From the NCBI RefSeq assembly GCF_023336935.1, contig NZ_JAMBLR010000006.1, positions 1 through 64,000 on the forward strand: a stretch of DNA of 64,000 nt. Direction: 5' to 3'. Positions 52,469-61,818 of the stretch are shown here, piece by piece (position 1 is the first letter of the stretch; each line of letters opens with the position of its first letter). This DNA comes from Phascolarctobacterium sp. ET69. Its GTDB lineage: Bacteria; Bacillota; Negativicutes; Acidaminococcales; Acidaminococcaceae. The position numbers were made by a program, and so were the translations under genes. The notes under the pieces were generated by a model. It was not told the origin of the DNA and did not search any database. It saw only the letters and a list, made by a program, of their open reading frames with translations.

Positions 52469-54000
52469 ATAAATCTCTGAGTACAAGGCTGATGTACAGC
52501 TTCATGGCTCTGATAATGGTTATAGTAGTCGGCGTTACGGCAGGTATTTCCTATCTTATCGCCGATTATTTTTTTAAAACCAACGAGCAGGAGCTGGCAG
52601 AAAAAGGCAATGAAATGGCCGCTACGGTAGAATATTTTATGGGATTTTCCAACAGCATGGAAATGCTGAACCGTTATGTGTTTGCCGTAGACAGGCTTGT
52701 TGGCGCCAGAATATGGCTGTTTGACGATAAGTTTGAGCTTCTGGCTGCATCCAACATCAATACAGATTATAAACAGGACGGCACACGCCCCGGCATTAAG
52801 GATTTAACCATGCTGGAAGGCTCTGTTGCAGAAATTGCCAGGGAAATAAAAAGCGGCAAGTTGGATACCAAAGTAATAACCATTTTAAAAGATGTATACA
52901 GCGGTAAATCCGTTCAGTCGCAAATCTACCATCCGTATTACAAAGAACAGGTAATGCTGGTAGGCGTTCCTTACGGCAAGCCCGGGCAGGCGCGCGGGGC
53001 AATTTTGCTGGCGCAGCCTTTAAGCGGGTTTGACAGCTTTTTGCGTGACATTTACATATATACTTCTATCGTTGCTATTTTGGCACTTATTTTAAGTATG
53101 TTCATGGTGCGCAGCCTGGCCAGAACCATCATCAAGCCGCTGGTTTCCATGAAAGACAGCGCCATGGCCATTGCTGCCGGTGACTATACACGCAAGGTTA
53201 ACGTGCACGGGCAGGATGAAGTGGCGCAGCTCGGCAAGGCGCTTAATGCCCTCGGCAACGATTTGAGTGCGTTTGTTGCCAAAACGGAACGCGCCGAAAA
53301 AATCCGCCGCGACTTTGTTGCCAATGTATCGCACGAACTGCGCACGCCGCTGACCATCATCCGCGGCTATAACGAGGCGATAAGCGACGGCACTGTTACC
53401 GACAAGGATATGATTCAGCGTTACCGCCTTTTGATTAACGAAGAAACAATGCGTCTGGAGCGCATGATAAGGGAACTGCTGGATATCAGCCGCATGCAGG
53501 CTGCCGATGAACTTGCGCCTGCCAAAATGCAGCCGCTGCCTTTGGGTGCCATTGTGCGCAATGTAGCGGAAAAACTCATGGTGAACGCTGTTGAAAGAAA
53601 CGTTAAGCTGCTGGTGCATGTTGATGAAAAAATACAAATTATGGGCCAGGGCGACCAGATGGTGCAGCTTGTGCTGATTATCGGCGACAACGCATTAAAA
53701 TATACACCGGAAAACGGCACTGTTACGTTTGTAACAGAAATGCAGCAGGATGGCAGCGTGAAAATGACCATTTCAGACCAGGGTCCGGGCATACCGGAAG
53801 AAGATTTACCCTTTATCTGGGAACGCTTTTACAAAGTTGATAAATCACATTCGCGCAATGTGCCCGGTACAGGGCTTGGCCTTGCCATTGCCAGGGAAAT
53901 TATCCGTATGCACGGCGCCAAAGTGCAGGTATTCAGCAAACTTGGCGAAGGCACGCGTTTTGAAATTACATTCCCTAAAGATAAAGTTATTTCGGAGTGA
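52465..54000 (+). CDS. Sensor histidine kinase
   Basis: A 511-residue membrane kinase. Two membrane helices (about residues 12-33 and 195-218) flank an extracytoplasmic sensor domain of about 160 residues. HAMP, HisKA (VSHELRTPLTIIRGY with the phospho-His), and HATPase boxes (DNALKYTPENG, DQGPGIPEEDL, GTGLGLAIA) follow. Its targets are not known, but the genes around it act on the cell wall. Confidence 0.94.
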   Translation: MNKSLSTRLMYSFMALIMVIVVGVTAGISYLIADYFFKTNEQELAEKGNEMAATVEYFMGFSNSMEMLNRYVFAVDRLVGARIWLFDDKFELLAASNINTDYKQDGTRPGIKDLTMLEGSVAEIAREIKSGKLDTKVITILKDVYSGKSVQSQIYHPYYKEQVMLVGVPYGKPGQARGAILLAQPLSGFDSFLRDIYIYTSIVAILALILSMFMVRSLARTIIKPLVSMKDSAMAIAAGDYTRKVNVHGQDEVAQLGKALNALGNDLSAFVAKTERAEKIRRDFVANVSHELRTPLTIIRGYNEAISDGTVTDKDMIQRYRLLINEETMRLERMIRELLDISRMQAADELAPAKMQPLPLGAIVRNVAEKLMVNAVERNVKLLVHVDEKIQIMGQGDQMVQLVLIIGDNALKYTPENGTVTFVTEMQQDGSVKMTISDQGPGIPEEDLPFIWERFYKVDKSHSRNVPGTGLGLAIAREIIRMHGAKVQVFSKLGEGTRFEITFPKDKVISE

Positions 54001-54014
54001 TTGGAGGGGTAAAA

Positions 54015-54794
54015 TTGAAACTTGCATTATTGCAGATGGAAGTTCTGGAGAAAAATAAAGCAGGCAATGTGGAAAAAGCCTGCCATTTGTTAAAGCAGGC
54101 CGCGCCGCAGGCTGATATTGCCGTGCTGCCGGAAATATGGACAACAGGTTATTCGCTGGGGCATTTAAGCAAAGAGGCGGAATATCTGAACGGGCCGGTA
54201 ATTGAAGAAATCAGGCGCATTGCTGCCGCAAACAGCTGCGCCGTTGTTGCAGGTTCAATTCCTCTGCGCAAGGGCGACGGCAATGTTTATAACACTACCG
54301 TTGTTATAGATAAAAACGGAGAGATTGTTTTCTGTTACAGCAAACTGCATTTGTTCAGCATGTTTAATGAACAGCGTTTCTTTAAGCCGGGCAGTGATTT
54401 CAGCGCGTATGAACTGGAAGGCGTAACCTGCGCTTCAACAATTTGCTATGATTTGCGCTTCCCGGAATTATACCGCCATATGGCCATGCAGGGCGCAAAA
54501 ATAATTTTTGTTCCGGCAGAATGGCCGAAAATACGCGGCGCTATCTGGGATTTGTTCCTGCGTGCAAGGGCACTGGAGAACCATACCTTTATTGTCGGCG
54601 TAAATTGCGCCGGTAAATTTCATGACCAGAAATTTTACGGACATTCTTCGGTAATAGACCCGTTCGGCAAAGTGCTTGCCGTTGGCGGCGAAGAAGAAGA
54701 AATTATTTACTGCGATATTGACCTGGCGCAGGTTGATAAAGCCAATGAATATATGAATGTTTTGAAAGATGTTAGGCCGGAGCTGATAAAATGA
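54015..54794 (+). CDS. Carbon-nitrogen hydrolase (nitrilase superfamily)
   Basis: A 259-residue amidase. The catalytic triad is visible: Glu in VLPEIWTTG, Lys in YSKLHLF and Cys in STICYDLRFPELYR. It resembles YafV/Nit2 omega-amidases. It starts with TTG after GGAGGGG and overlaps the dipeptidase gene by four bases. A role in amide breakdown alongside the wall dipeptidase is possible. Confidence 0.88.
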   Translation: MKLALLQMEVLEKNKAGNVEKACHLLKQAAPQADIAVLPEIWTTGYSLGHLSKEAEYLNGPVIEEIRRIAAANSCAVVAGSIPLRKGDGNVYNTTVVIDKNGEIVFCYSKLHLFSMFNEQRFFKPGSDFSAYELEGVTCASTICYDLRFPELYRHMAMQGAKIIFVPAEWPKIRGAIWDLFLRARALENHTFIVGVNCAGKFHDQKFYGHSSVIDPFGKVLAVGGEEEEIIYCDIDLAQVDKANEYMNVLKDVRPELIK

Positions 54795-55828
54795 AGTACA
54801 GAATTTTGAGCATGCTGCTGTGCCTGTGCTTTTTTGCGGCCGGGCATGGCTGGGCAGCGCCTGCTTTTGAACCTAAAGACTGCCCGAAAGATTTAAAATA
54901 TATTTTGGGAATGTATTACGGCAACGGCGAAATGTTTTTGCTGCGCGAAAATAACGGAGAAGTTGAGCTGGTTTACCGTTTTGGGCAGAAGGATTATACT
55001 TTTGCCGGCAGTAATGTTTACCCGCTTTATAAGGAACATTTCGATTCGTATACCATAAATGAAAGCGGGCCGCTAAATCATTTGGATGCCGCAGTACGTA
55101 TTGAACGCAGCCGCGAAGGCTACGGTGTAAGCTGCAGTGTTGGCGGCAACCGTTACAGTCGCCGCTTTTTTGCCGGTGAAAACGGCAGACCGTTCCGCTT
55201 TGCACCTGCAAGTGACTGGCAGGCATTAAAAACTGCGGCAGCCACTGCCGTAATGCCGGCGCAGCTTGGCGCCGGGCAGCAGGCACAGCTTGTTGATTTG
55301 GCACAGGCAGTACCGGGGCTTAAATTTGACTTGCGTTATGCGCAGGCAGATAACTGTTTTGGCCAGGTGCTTACCGATGACCAGCGCGCGTTTTTGGATG
55401 CAGACGCTGCACAGGCACTGGCGCAGGCACAGCAATATTTAAAACCCTATGGTTACGGTATTCTGGTATGGGAGGCTTACCGTCCGTGGTCGGTTTCCAA
55501 ACTTGCCTATGACGCACTGCCGACAGATAAAAAATCCATGCTGCCTGCGCCGGAGGCTGGTTTCAGCCATAATACCGGGCGCAGCATTGATGTAAGCCTG
55601 TATTTGCTTGCAACCGGTGAAAATGCCGGTATGATCAGCGGATTTGATGAACCCTCCGTGCGTCAGTACGCATCTTTTGCAGGCGGCACAACGCTTGAAC
55701 GCTACCGCCGTGATTTGCTGCGCAGCGCCATGCAGATGGCAGGCTTTACGGCAAGCGAAACGGAATGGTGGCACTTTGATTACGGCGATATCAAAGGATT
55801 TGCACATTTGAATGTAAAACCGCAGTAA
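54791..55828 (+). CDS. VanX/DdpX-like D-Ala-D-Ala dipeptidase with extra N-terminal domain
   Basis: A 345-residue exported protein (signal peptide to about residue 22, AWA). The C-terminal 190 residues match the zinc D-Ala-D-Ala dipeptidase family: EAYRPWSVSKLA, the zinc motif SHNTGRSIDVSL and ETEWWHFDY with Glu and His. The first 150 residues of the mature protein form a strand-rich domain of unknown function. Export suggests salvage of D-Ala-D-Ala outside the cytoplasm, not vancomycin resistance, since no vanH or vanA gene is near. Confidence 0.88.
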   Translation: MKYRILSMLLCLCFFAAGHGWAAPAFEPKDCPKDLKYILGMYYGNGEMFLLRENNGEVELVYRFGQKDYTFAGSNVYPLYKEHFDSYTINESGPLNHLDAAVRIERSREGYGVSCSVGGNRYSRRFFAGENGRPFRFAPASDWQALKTAAATAVMPAQLGAGQQAQLVDLAQAVPGLKFDLRYAQADNCFGQVLTDDQRAFLDADAAQALAQAQQYLKPYGYGILVWEAYRPWSVSKLAYDALPTDKKSMLPAPEAGFSHNTGRSIDVSLYLLATGENAGMISGFDEPSVRQYASFAGGTTLERYRRDLLRSAMQMAGFTASETEWWHFDYGDIKGFAHLNVKPQ

Positions 55829-55832
55829 CAGG

Positions 55833-55862
55833 CATTTACAGTATCTGTAAATGTGTTATAAT
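55833..55862 (+). promoter_or_regulatory. ylbF promoter overlapped by a perfect palindrome
   Basis: TTTACA (55835-55840) and TATAAT (55857-55862), 16-base spacer. The -35 box is inside a nine-base perfect inverted repeat CATTTACAG-TAT-CTGTAAATG (55833-55853). This is placed like a repressor operator; the protein is unknown. Confidence 0.6.
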
Positions 55863-55901
55863 ATTTACGAAAAAACATAATTAATTATGAGGTGACATAT
55901 A

Positions 55902-56240
55902 ATGAACGTTTATGATTGCGCTAACGAACTGGCTAAAGCATTAAAAGAAAGCCATGAATTTAAAAAATTACAGGAAGCAAGAGTTGTTCTTAAAAAAGAT
56001 GCTCAGGCTGAAGAACTTGCCAATGATTTTATTAAATTAAGCTCTGAAATTGAACTTGCCAAATATCAGAAACAGGAAGTGGACAAAGAAAAAGAAGAAA
56101 AGCTGCAGAAACTTTCTTCTTTGCTGAGCCTTAACCCGACAGCTATGGAATATCTGCACGCGTTTATGCGCTTCCAGATGATGATGGCCGATATTACCAA
56201 AACGATTAATGACGTTGTAAAGGAAGCTGTCGGTGAATAA
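55902..56240 (+). CDS. YlbF family protein
   Basis: A 112-residue helical protein of the YlbF/YmcA family. In Bacillus these form the Y-complex that regulates RNase Y and RNA decay. The pattern ELAKALKESHEFKKLQEAR followed by a long charged helix and MEYLHAFMRFQMMMADI fits. It overlaps murB by eight bases. Confidence 0.85.
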   Translation: MNVYDCANELAKALKESHEFKKLQEARVVLKKDAQAEELANDFIKLSSEIELAKYQKQEVDKEKEEKLQKLSSLLSLNPTAMEYLHAFMRFQMMMADITKTINDVVKEAVGE

Positions 56241-57150
56241 TTCCGTTAATCTGTTAGCAGAAGTTTTAAAAGAAAAAATGCCCGGCAGGGTTTATTGCAG
56301 TGAACCAATGAGCAGGCATACTTCGTTTAAAATCGGCGGCCCGGCAGATGTTCTTGTGCAGCCGGAAAATTCGGAGGGGCTTGCTTTTGCCCTTGCAGCT
56401 GCCAAAGATTACGAAGTGCCGGTAACCATTCTCGGCAACGGCTCCAATGTGCTTGTGCGCGACAAAGGTATCCGCGGGCTGGTTATTCAGCTTGGCAATG
56501 CACTTAAAAGTTTCCGCCGAGAAGGCAACAGGCTGTTCTTCGGTTCCGGTTATTCGCTGGCTTTGGCATCACGAAAAGCGTGGGAATGTGGTTTAAGCGG
56601 CATGGAATTTGCTGTGGGCATTCCGGGAAGCATTGGCGGCGCGGTGTACATGAATGCCGGTGCGTATAACGGTGAAATGAAAGGCGTTGTGGAAAGCGTA
56701 GCCGTTATGGATATGGACGGCAGGGAGTTTGTGCTTACCGCTGCGGATTTGCAGTTTGGCTACCGTAAAACAAGTTTGCAGGAAAGCGGCTATATTATTA
56801 CCGAAGTTTGCCTTAATATGCAGCCCGGCGACAAAGACGCCATTAAAGCCATGATGGACGATTTCAGCAGCAGGCGCATCAGCAAGCAGCCGCTGGAAAT
56901 GCCAAGTGCCGGCAGTATGTTTAAGCGTCCGCCGGGATATTTTGCCGGAACGCTTATTGAAGAAGCCGGATTGAAAGGCTATAAGGTTGGCGGCGCGCAG
57001 GTTTCGCCCAAGCATGCAGGTTTTGTTGTAAACTGCGGCAACGCCACGGCGGCAGATGTCTTGCAGCTGATAGCGGACGTGCGCAGAGTAATTATGGAAA
57101 AAGCCGGTGTGGAACTTCATCCGGAAGTGCTGGTTATCGGCGAAGAATAA
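56233..57150 (+). CDS. murB: UDP-N-acetylenolpyruvoylglucosamine reductase
   Basis: A 305-residue FAD enzyme making UDP-MurNAc for peptidoglycan. Motifs: RHTSFKIGGPADVLV, ILGNGSNVLVRD, GIPGSIGGAVYMNAGAY, and SAGSMFKRPPGYFAG with the proton-donating Ser. It is a type II MurB by length. It starts with GTG inside the ylbF end, so the two are translationally coupled. Confidence 0.96.
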   Translation: MNNSVNLLAEVLKEKMPGRVYCSEPMSRHTSFKIGGPADVLVQPENSEGLAFALAAAKDYEVPVTILGNGSNVLVRDKGIRGLVIQLGNALKSFRREGNRLFFGSGYSLALASRKAWECGLSGMEFAVGIPGSIGGAVYMNAGAYNGEMKGVVESVAVMDMDGREFVLTAADLQFGYRKTSLQESGYIITEVCLNMQPGDKDAIKAMMDDFSSRRISKQPLEMPSAGSMFKRPPGYFAGTLIEEAGLKGYKVGGAQVSPKHAGFVVNCGNATAADVLQLIADVRRVIMEKAGVELHPEVLVIGEE

Positions 57151-57267
57151 AAAATTTTTCAAAGAGCGGCTGCAAAGCCGTTCTTTTTTATACAGGGCAG
57201 TGTTATTGTAGTTGCCCGCTTGTATATGTTATAATAAGCTATCACAGAAAGAGGTATTTTATAAAGT

Positions 57268-58827
57268 ATGGATAATGTTTACGATTTAGTGGAAGATTTT
57301 TACGGGCATGACCCGGGCTGGAATTTTCTGCTCCGTCGGGAATACGCCGAGGGCTTTCTGCGTATAGAAGCATGGCATGGAAAAACGCCGGAAGAATTGT
57401 ATGATATATGGGACCAGCTGACAATGCTGTGCCTTTACCTTGGTAATACGGAACTTATGCTTGGCGATATGAGCGCGGATGATTTTGTGGACTGCATTGC
57501 CTGGTGCGGCCGCAACGTATCCGAGTTTGACGCCGATTATGAGCATACAAAATATTTTCTGGATACCTGCGTGAGGCTGTACGCCTATTTGCAGAAGAAA
57601 AATGTAATTTCTGACGCCGGTGCTCCGCTTGAAGCGGAAGAAAAACTGCTGGCAGGCGGAAAAATGAATATTGTGAATCCGGACGGCAGTTTTACTGATG
57701 AAAATAAAGACCGCCGCCTGTTTACGGTGCCGGATGCTTCCAATAAAATATTTTTAAACGTAAATGAACGGATGCAGGAAATTTATGCGGCGATGCATGA
57801 ATTTTTTACTGAAAGCAGGTTCAGTGTTGATTTGGAACGCGCTTCCGTGCTGTATCATGGAATTTTTGGCAATGCCATTAACGAGTCGGCAAAAAGCAGG
57901 CAGGAAGCCTTTAATTCATTTTGGGATTATTTTTTGCTTGATTACCGTTTGATGCTGCGCGATATGCACCCGCTGGAATATTTTTATGAAACTGTATGCA
58001 GCAGTGACAGCCGTTACTACGATGCAGGCTTTGCCAAGCGCAACAGCGATATTTTAAAGGAAATTATTTCTGCGCGCCTGGTGCTGTTTACCGTGGAAGG
58101 TTTTGGCGAAGAAGGCATGTATTTATGCCGTGATTTTCTTACAAACGAAACTTATCAGCTTAATTTGCCGTTAACCGAAGATATTGATACAAATGATATG
58201 CTGTTTATCGGGCATTTGTTTTACAACGATAATATGCTTACCGAAAATATGCGCGGCTACAAGATAGACAACATAAACGCTTTATGCCTGCGCGATACTT
58301 TAAAACGCGCTTATAAATGGGTAAGCGTACAGCAGAAAGAACCGGATTGGCAGTGGTTCAGCGAATATTATCCCATGGTGCTGCGCAATATGCTGTTTTT
58401 ATATGCGGCAGGCATTGCGCATAAAAACTTTAACAACTATACTGAACATACCGCATTTGCGGCAGCGCCTTACAGTGATGAAACACTGGTTGCCGGTATT
58501 TTAAAAAATATTATGCTGAAAAATTACTTTGCACTTGCGGATGTGCGGCTGGCAACGCAGATGTGGTGCGATTTGCAGGCTGCGGGTGCAGATTTGGCTG
58601 CTTACAGCGAAACGGTATGGGCAGCAGGCATAATTTATACATTTGTAAAACTTAACGGTGCCTATACTTTCTTTGATGAACGCATTGCCGGTTTTTGCGG
58701 AACGGAAGTGGCTGCTATGCAAAAGGCTTCCGAAACGATATGCGAAGTGCTGCAAATAGAGAAGCATGACCCGCGTTACAGCAACGAAGAAGGCATTTTG
58801 GCAATGCTCATGAGTGCTTACATGTAA
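57268..58827 (+). CDS. Large conserved protein of unknown function
   Basis: A 519-residue soluble protein, no signal peptide and no membrane segment. It is rich in Tyr, Phe, Asp and Glu and mostly helical. Notable stretches are GHDPGWNFLLRREY at the start, FHEFFTESRF-like AMHEFFTESRF near residue 175, and a middle region PLTEDIDTNDMLFIGHLFYND. I recognise no family. It is followed 11 bases later by the zinc-ribbon gene, so the two are probably one operon. Confidence 0.7.
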   Translation: MDNVYDLVEDFYGHDPGWNFLLRREYAEGFLRIEAWHGKTPEELYDIWDQLTMLCLYLGNTELMLGDMSADDFVDCIAWCGRNVSEFDADYEHTKYFLDTCVRLYAYLQKKNVISDAGAPLEAEEKLLAGGKMNIVNPDGSFTDENKDRRLFTVPDASNKIFLNVNERMQEIYAAMHEFFTESRFSVDLERASVLYHGIFGNAINESAKSRQEAFNSFWDYFLLDYRLMLRDMHPLEYFYETVCSSDSRYYDAGFAKRNSDILKEIISARLVLFTVEGFGEEGMYLCRDFLTNETYQLNLPLTEDIDTNDMLFIGHLFYNDNMLTENMRGYKIDNINALCLRDTLKRAYKWVSVQQKEPDWQWFSEYYPMVLRNMLFLYAAGIAHKNFNNYTEHTAFAAAPYSDETLVAGILKNIMLKNYFALADVRLATQMWCDLQAAGADLAAYSETVWAAGIIYTFVKLNGAYTFFDERIAGFCGTEVAAMQKASETICEVLQIEKHDPRYSNEEGILAMLMSAYM

Positions 58828-58838
58828 AGGAGAACTTT

Positions 58839-59249
58839 ATGAAATGTAATTTTTGCGGCAGGGAAGTGCCTAAAGGCACAGAAGAATGCCCATATTGCCA
58901 TTACAGATTCGAGCAGGAAGCAACGATACTCAATCCGCGCGAGCGTGATGAGTTTGAAGGCGTAACCATTGACGAAAGCGGTTATGAAGAAAATGCTGCC
59001 GGAAATAATGGCACAAGAAGCCCCGAATACAGGCAGACTTATGAATACCACAGCGAAGAATACAGCGGTGCGCGCAGCGGCAGAGGCCCTAAAATTTACG
59101 TTAAAAACCTTGGCTGCGGCGGTGGGCTGCTTACCGCTTTGCTGGTTATCTGCGTACTGATTGGTTTGTTTATTTTCTTTATGCCGCTGTTTGTTATAAT
59201 AGCAGGCATTGGCCTGATTTATTATTTCATCAGCAGCTTTTTAGGATGA
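58839..59249 (+). CDS. Zinc-ribbon membrane protein
   Basis: A 136-residue protein. An N-terminal zinc ribbon CNFCGREVP...CPYCHY (four Cys) is followed by an acidic, Tyr-rich linker and two closely spaced hydrophobic segments at the C-terminus (about residues 95-135). Topology suggests a cytoplasmic ribbon anchored at the membrane. Function unknown. Confidence 0.75.
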   Translation: MKCNFCGREVPKGTEECPYCHYRFEQEATILNPRERDEFEGVTIDESGYEENAAGNNGTRSPEYRQTYEYHSEEYSGARSGRGPKIYVKNLGCGGGLLTALLVICVLIGLFIFFMPLFVIIAGIGLIYYFISSFLG

Positions 59250-59255
59250 TAACAA

Positions 59256-59308
59256 AAAAACTGCGCTTCAATCCGTATAAAACGGAAAGAAGTGCAGTTT
59301 TTATTTTG
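59256..59308. terminator. Bidirectional terminator
   Basis: AAAACTGC with inner TCCGT/ACGGA arm pairs with GCAGTTTT. Flanking A and T runs let it work for both convergent genes. Confidence 0.85.
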
Positions 59309-59318
59309 CGCGTAAGTT

Positions 59319-61634
59319 TTACAAAATTTCGTCGCGGACAAGCTGGTTAATCATTTTTTGTTTGCCAAGAACCCATAATAAATCGCCTTTTTCGAACACA
59401 AGCGAAATATTGGGGTTTACTATGGTGTAGCTGCCGCGTTCAAGCCCAATTACAAGGCAGTGCCATTTATTGCGGATATCGGTAGATTTTATAGACTTGC
59501 CAAGCAGCGGTGAATGTTTGTCAACCGTAATGGCGCAGGGCATGAATGCAATATCGTGGCGGCCTTCAGCTTCGTTAACAAGCATAAACTGGCGCATGCT
59601 TACTGGAGAATCGAGCATAGTAAGGCCAAGATTTTTATTTTTTATGGCGGCATTTAAAAGTTTAAAATGCGCTTTGGTGCCGATAATTAAAAGCTTTGTT
59701 CCGGCGGTGATGGTAAAGCTGCCGCCCGGCATATCGTGAATCTGCCTGCCGGTATCGGCCTGCAAAACATTACAGCCGTAAGATTCGCGCAGGGCGAGGT
59801 TCAGCAAGGTTTGCCCGGCAGTAACGGAACCTTCTTCCACTTTGTAGTGGGCTAACTGCAAATCTTCGTCAAACCAGCCATAAGGTGTGTGCTCGCCCGA
59901 TTCTTTTAAAGCCTGGCGGTGTTTTAACATATGGCGCTCGTTAAGGTTAACCAAAAAGCGCGATTCCATACGCAGGTATTCGCCCATCAGCCAGTCGGAA
60001 GAAGAAATAAAGTAAGCCGTAATTAAAGTCGCGGCGGCGGCAAAAAATTCAGAGAGGTTTAAAATCCAGGCGAATACAAAGAAGATAAAGCCTGCGGCGG
60101 CAATAATTTTTAATAGAATGAGCACCATAAGCGGAATATGGTTGCTGCGTTTTTCAAACCACAGTACGGAAAACAGTTCCGAGCGCCTGGTGCGGTTAAC
60201 AAGGATAGCACGCAAAAACGGTGCCGCTATAATGAAGGTAAGCACGGCGGTAATAATATCTGCATAAGGCAGTTTTAAAATATCGCGCAGGTAACCGCTT
60301 AAATAATATTCCGCAAACAGCGCTATCGCCGTCAGCAGTGTTGTAAAAATAAGCATGCGCGTAAAATATTCCCGCAAAAAATTGCTCCAGTCCGTGGTGG
60401 CTCTGGTGCTGATATTTTTTTCAGTGTAACGGTCAAGCCAGTCGTTAACACGCTGCGGCAGCAGGCGGCGGATAATTTTATAAGCCGGGTCGGCAGCCAT
60501 AATGCAGAACGGCGTGGTAAAAGTCGTCATAACAGATACGGCAACGATGATAGGATAAATAAAATCGCTGATAACGCCGAGGCTCATGCCCAAAGAAGCA
60601 ATAATAAAGGAAAATTCACCAATCTGCGCCAGGCTGAAACCGCATAAAATTGAAGTTTGCAGGTTTTGCCCGGAAAGCAGCACGCCGCCGGCGGAAAAAA
60701 TAAGTTTGCCGGCAATGGTAACGATAATAAGCACGATAATGGGGAGCCAGTATTCCACAAGCAGTGCCGGGTCTACCAGCATGCCTACGGAAACGAAAAA
60801 TACTGCGCCGAAAATATCTTTTACAGGGGTGAAAAGGTGCTCGATTTTTTCGGAGTTCGGAGCTTCGGCAATAAGCGAACCCATTATAAAAGCGCCAAGC
60901 GCGGCGGAAAAACCGAGATGCGTTGCCAGAACAACCATGCCGAGGCAAAGGCCGATGGAGGTAACAAGCATTGTTTCGTTGTTCATCAGTTTCAGCGAGC
61001 GTTTATAAAAGGTAGGAACAAGGTATATGCCAAGCACAAACCACAATACCAGAAAGAACAGCAGGCGCATAACGCTGGCCAAAAGCTCCGTGCCGGAAAT
61101 GCCTGCGGAGGCAGCAAGCGTGGAAAGCAGAACCATCATGATAATACCGGCAATGTCTTCTACAATTAATATGCCAAAAACCATTTCGGTAAAGCGTTTG
61201 CCCTTCATTTTTAAATCTTCAAAGGCTTTTATAATGATGGTTGTGGATGACATGGAAAGCATGCCGCCCAAAAACAGGCTGTTCATGTGGCTCCAGCCCA
61301 TAAGCGTGCCTGCGCCGTAGCCAAGTGAAAGCAGGCCGGCAATTTCAACTATGGTTGCAATAAAGGCGGTATTGCCAACTTGTTTCAGCTTGTTGAAGCT
61401 GAATTCCAGCCCAAGCGAAAACATTAAAAAGATAATGCCTATTTCCGACCAGGTGTGGATGTTGTTAAAATCCGTAACCGTCGGGAAAAAGGAAAAATGC
61501 GGGCCAGTAATAAAACCGGCAACGATGTATCCGAGTACAAGCGGTTGATTGAGCTTTTTAAAAAGAATGGTAGTAATACCTGCTACCAGCAAAATCATAG
61601 CGAGGTCGGAAACGATTGGTGGTAAATGCGCCAT
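59319..61634 (-). CDS. Kef-type monovalent cation/proton antiporter (CPA2)
   Basis: A 771-residue membrane protein. About 12 hydrophobic segments span residues 1-385 with the CPA2 marks SLGLEFSFNKL, GALIFGS-like GAFIMGSLIAE and GEFSFIIASLG. A second set of three or four helices (about 430-560) follows, an unusual insertion. The C-terminus carries two TrkA-C-like (RCK_C) regions (VTAGQTLLNLALRESYG and HSPLLGKSIKSTDIRNK). It probably exchanges K+ or Na+ for protons under ligand control. AAGGAGGAACC precedes the start. Confidence 0.9.
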   Translation of the reverse strand: MAHLPPIVSDLAMILLVAGITTILFKKLNQPLVLGYIVAGFITGPHFSFFPTVTDFNNIHTWSEIGIIFLMFSLGLEFSFNKLKQVGNTAFIATIVEIAGLLSLGYGAGTLMGWSHMNSLFLGGMLSMSSTTIIIKAFEDLKMKGKRFTEMVFGILIVEDIAGIIMMVLLSTLAASAGISGTELLASVMRLLFFLVLWFVLGIYLVPTFYKRSLKLMNNETMLVTSIGLCLGMVVLATHLGFSAALGAFIMGSLIAEAPNSEKIEHLFTPVKDIFGAVFFVSVGMLVDPALLVEYWLPIIVLIIVTIAGKLIFSAGGVLLSGQNLQTSILCGFSLAQIGEFSFIIASLGMSLGVISDFIYPIIVAVSVMTTFTTPFCIMAADPAYKIIRRLLPQRVNDWLDRYTEKNISTRATTDWSNFLREYFTRMLIFTTLLTAIALFAEYYLSGYLRDILKLPYADIITAVLTFIIAAPFLRAILVNRTRRSELFSVLWFEKRSNHIPLMVLILLKIIAAAGFIFFVFAWILNLSEFFAAAATLITAYFISSSDWLMGEYLRMESRFLVNLNERHMLKHRQALKESGEHTPYGWFDEDLQLAHYKVEEGSVTAGQTLLNLALRESYGCNVLQADTGRQIHDMPGGSFTITAGTKLLIIGTKAHFKLLNAAIKNKNLGLTMLDSPVSMRQFMLVNEAEGRHDIAFMPCAITVDKHSPLLGKSIKSTDIRNKWHCLVIGLERGSYTIVNPNISLVFEKGDLLWVLGKQKMINQLVRDEIL

Positions 61635-61818
61635 CTAAGGTTCCTCCTTACTTTTGTAAAATAAGATAAGCGACAAATAAAAAGAAATGTTGTATAATAA
61701 AATAGGTTTAATGTTTATAAGCGGCAGTAAAAAACGCCGCTATATTATTATACAATGACACAGTGCTTTTTAACAAGGCATACTGTTTGCAAAATATTTG
61801 AAAATACGGAGGCAAAGC

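Noticed and set aside
51761-55828. A vancomycin resistance cluster
   Set aside because: A two-component system and VanX-like enzyme are present, but no vanH, vanA/B ligase or vanY; the dipeptidase is exported.
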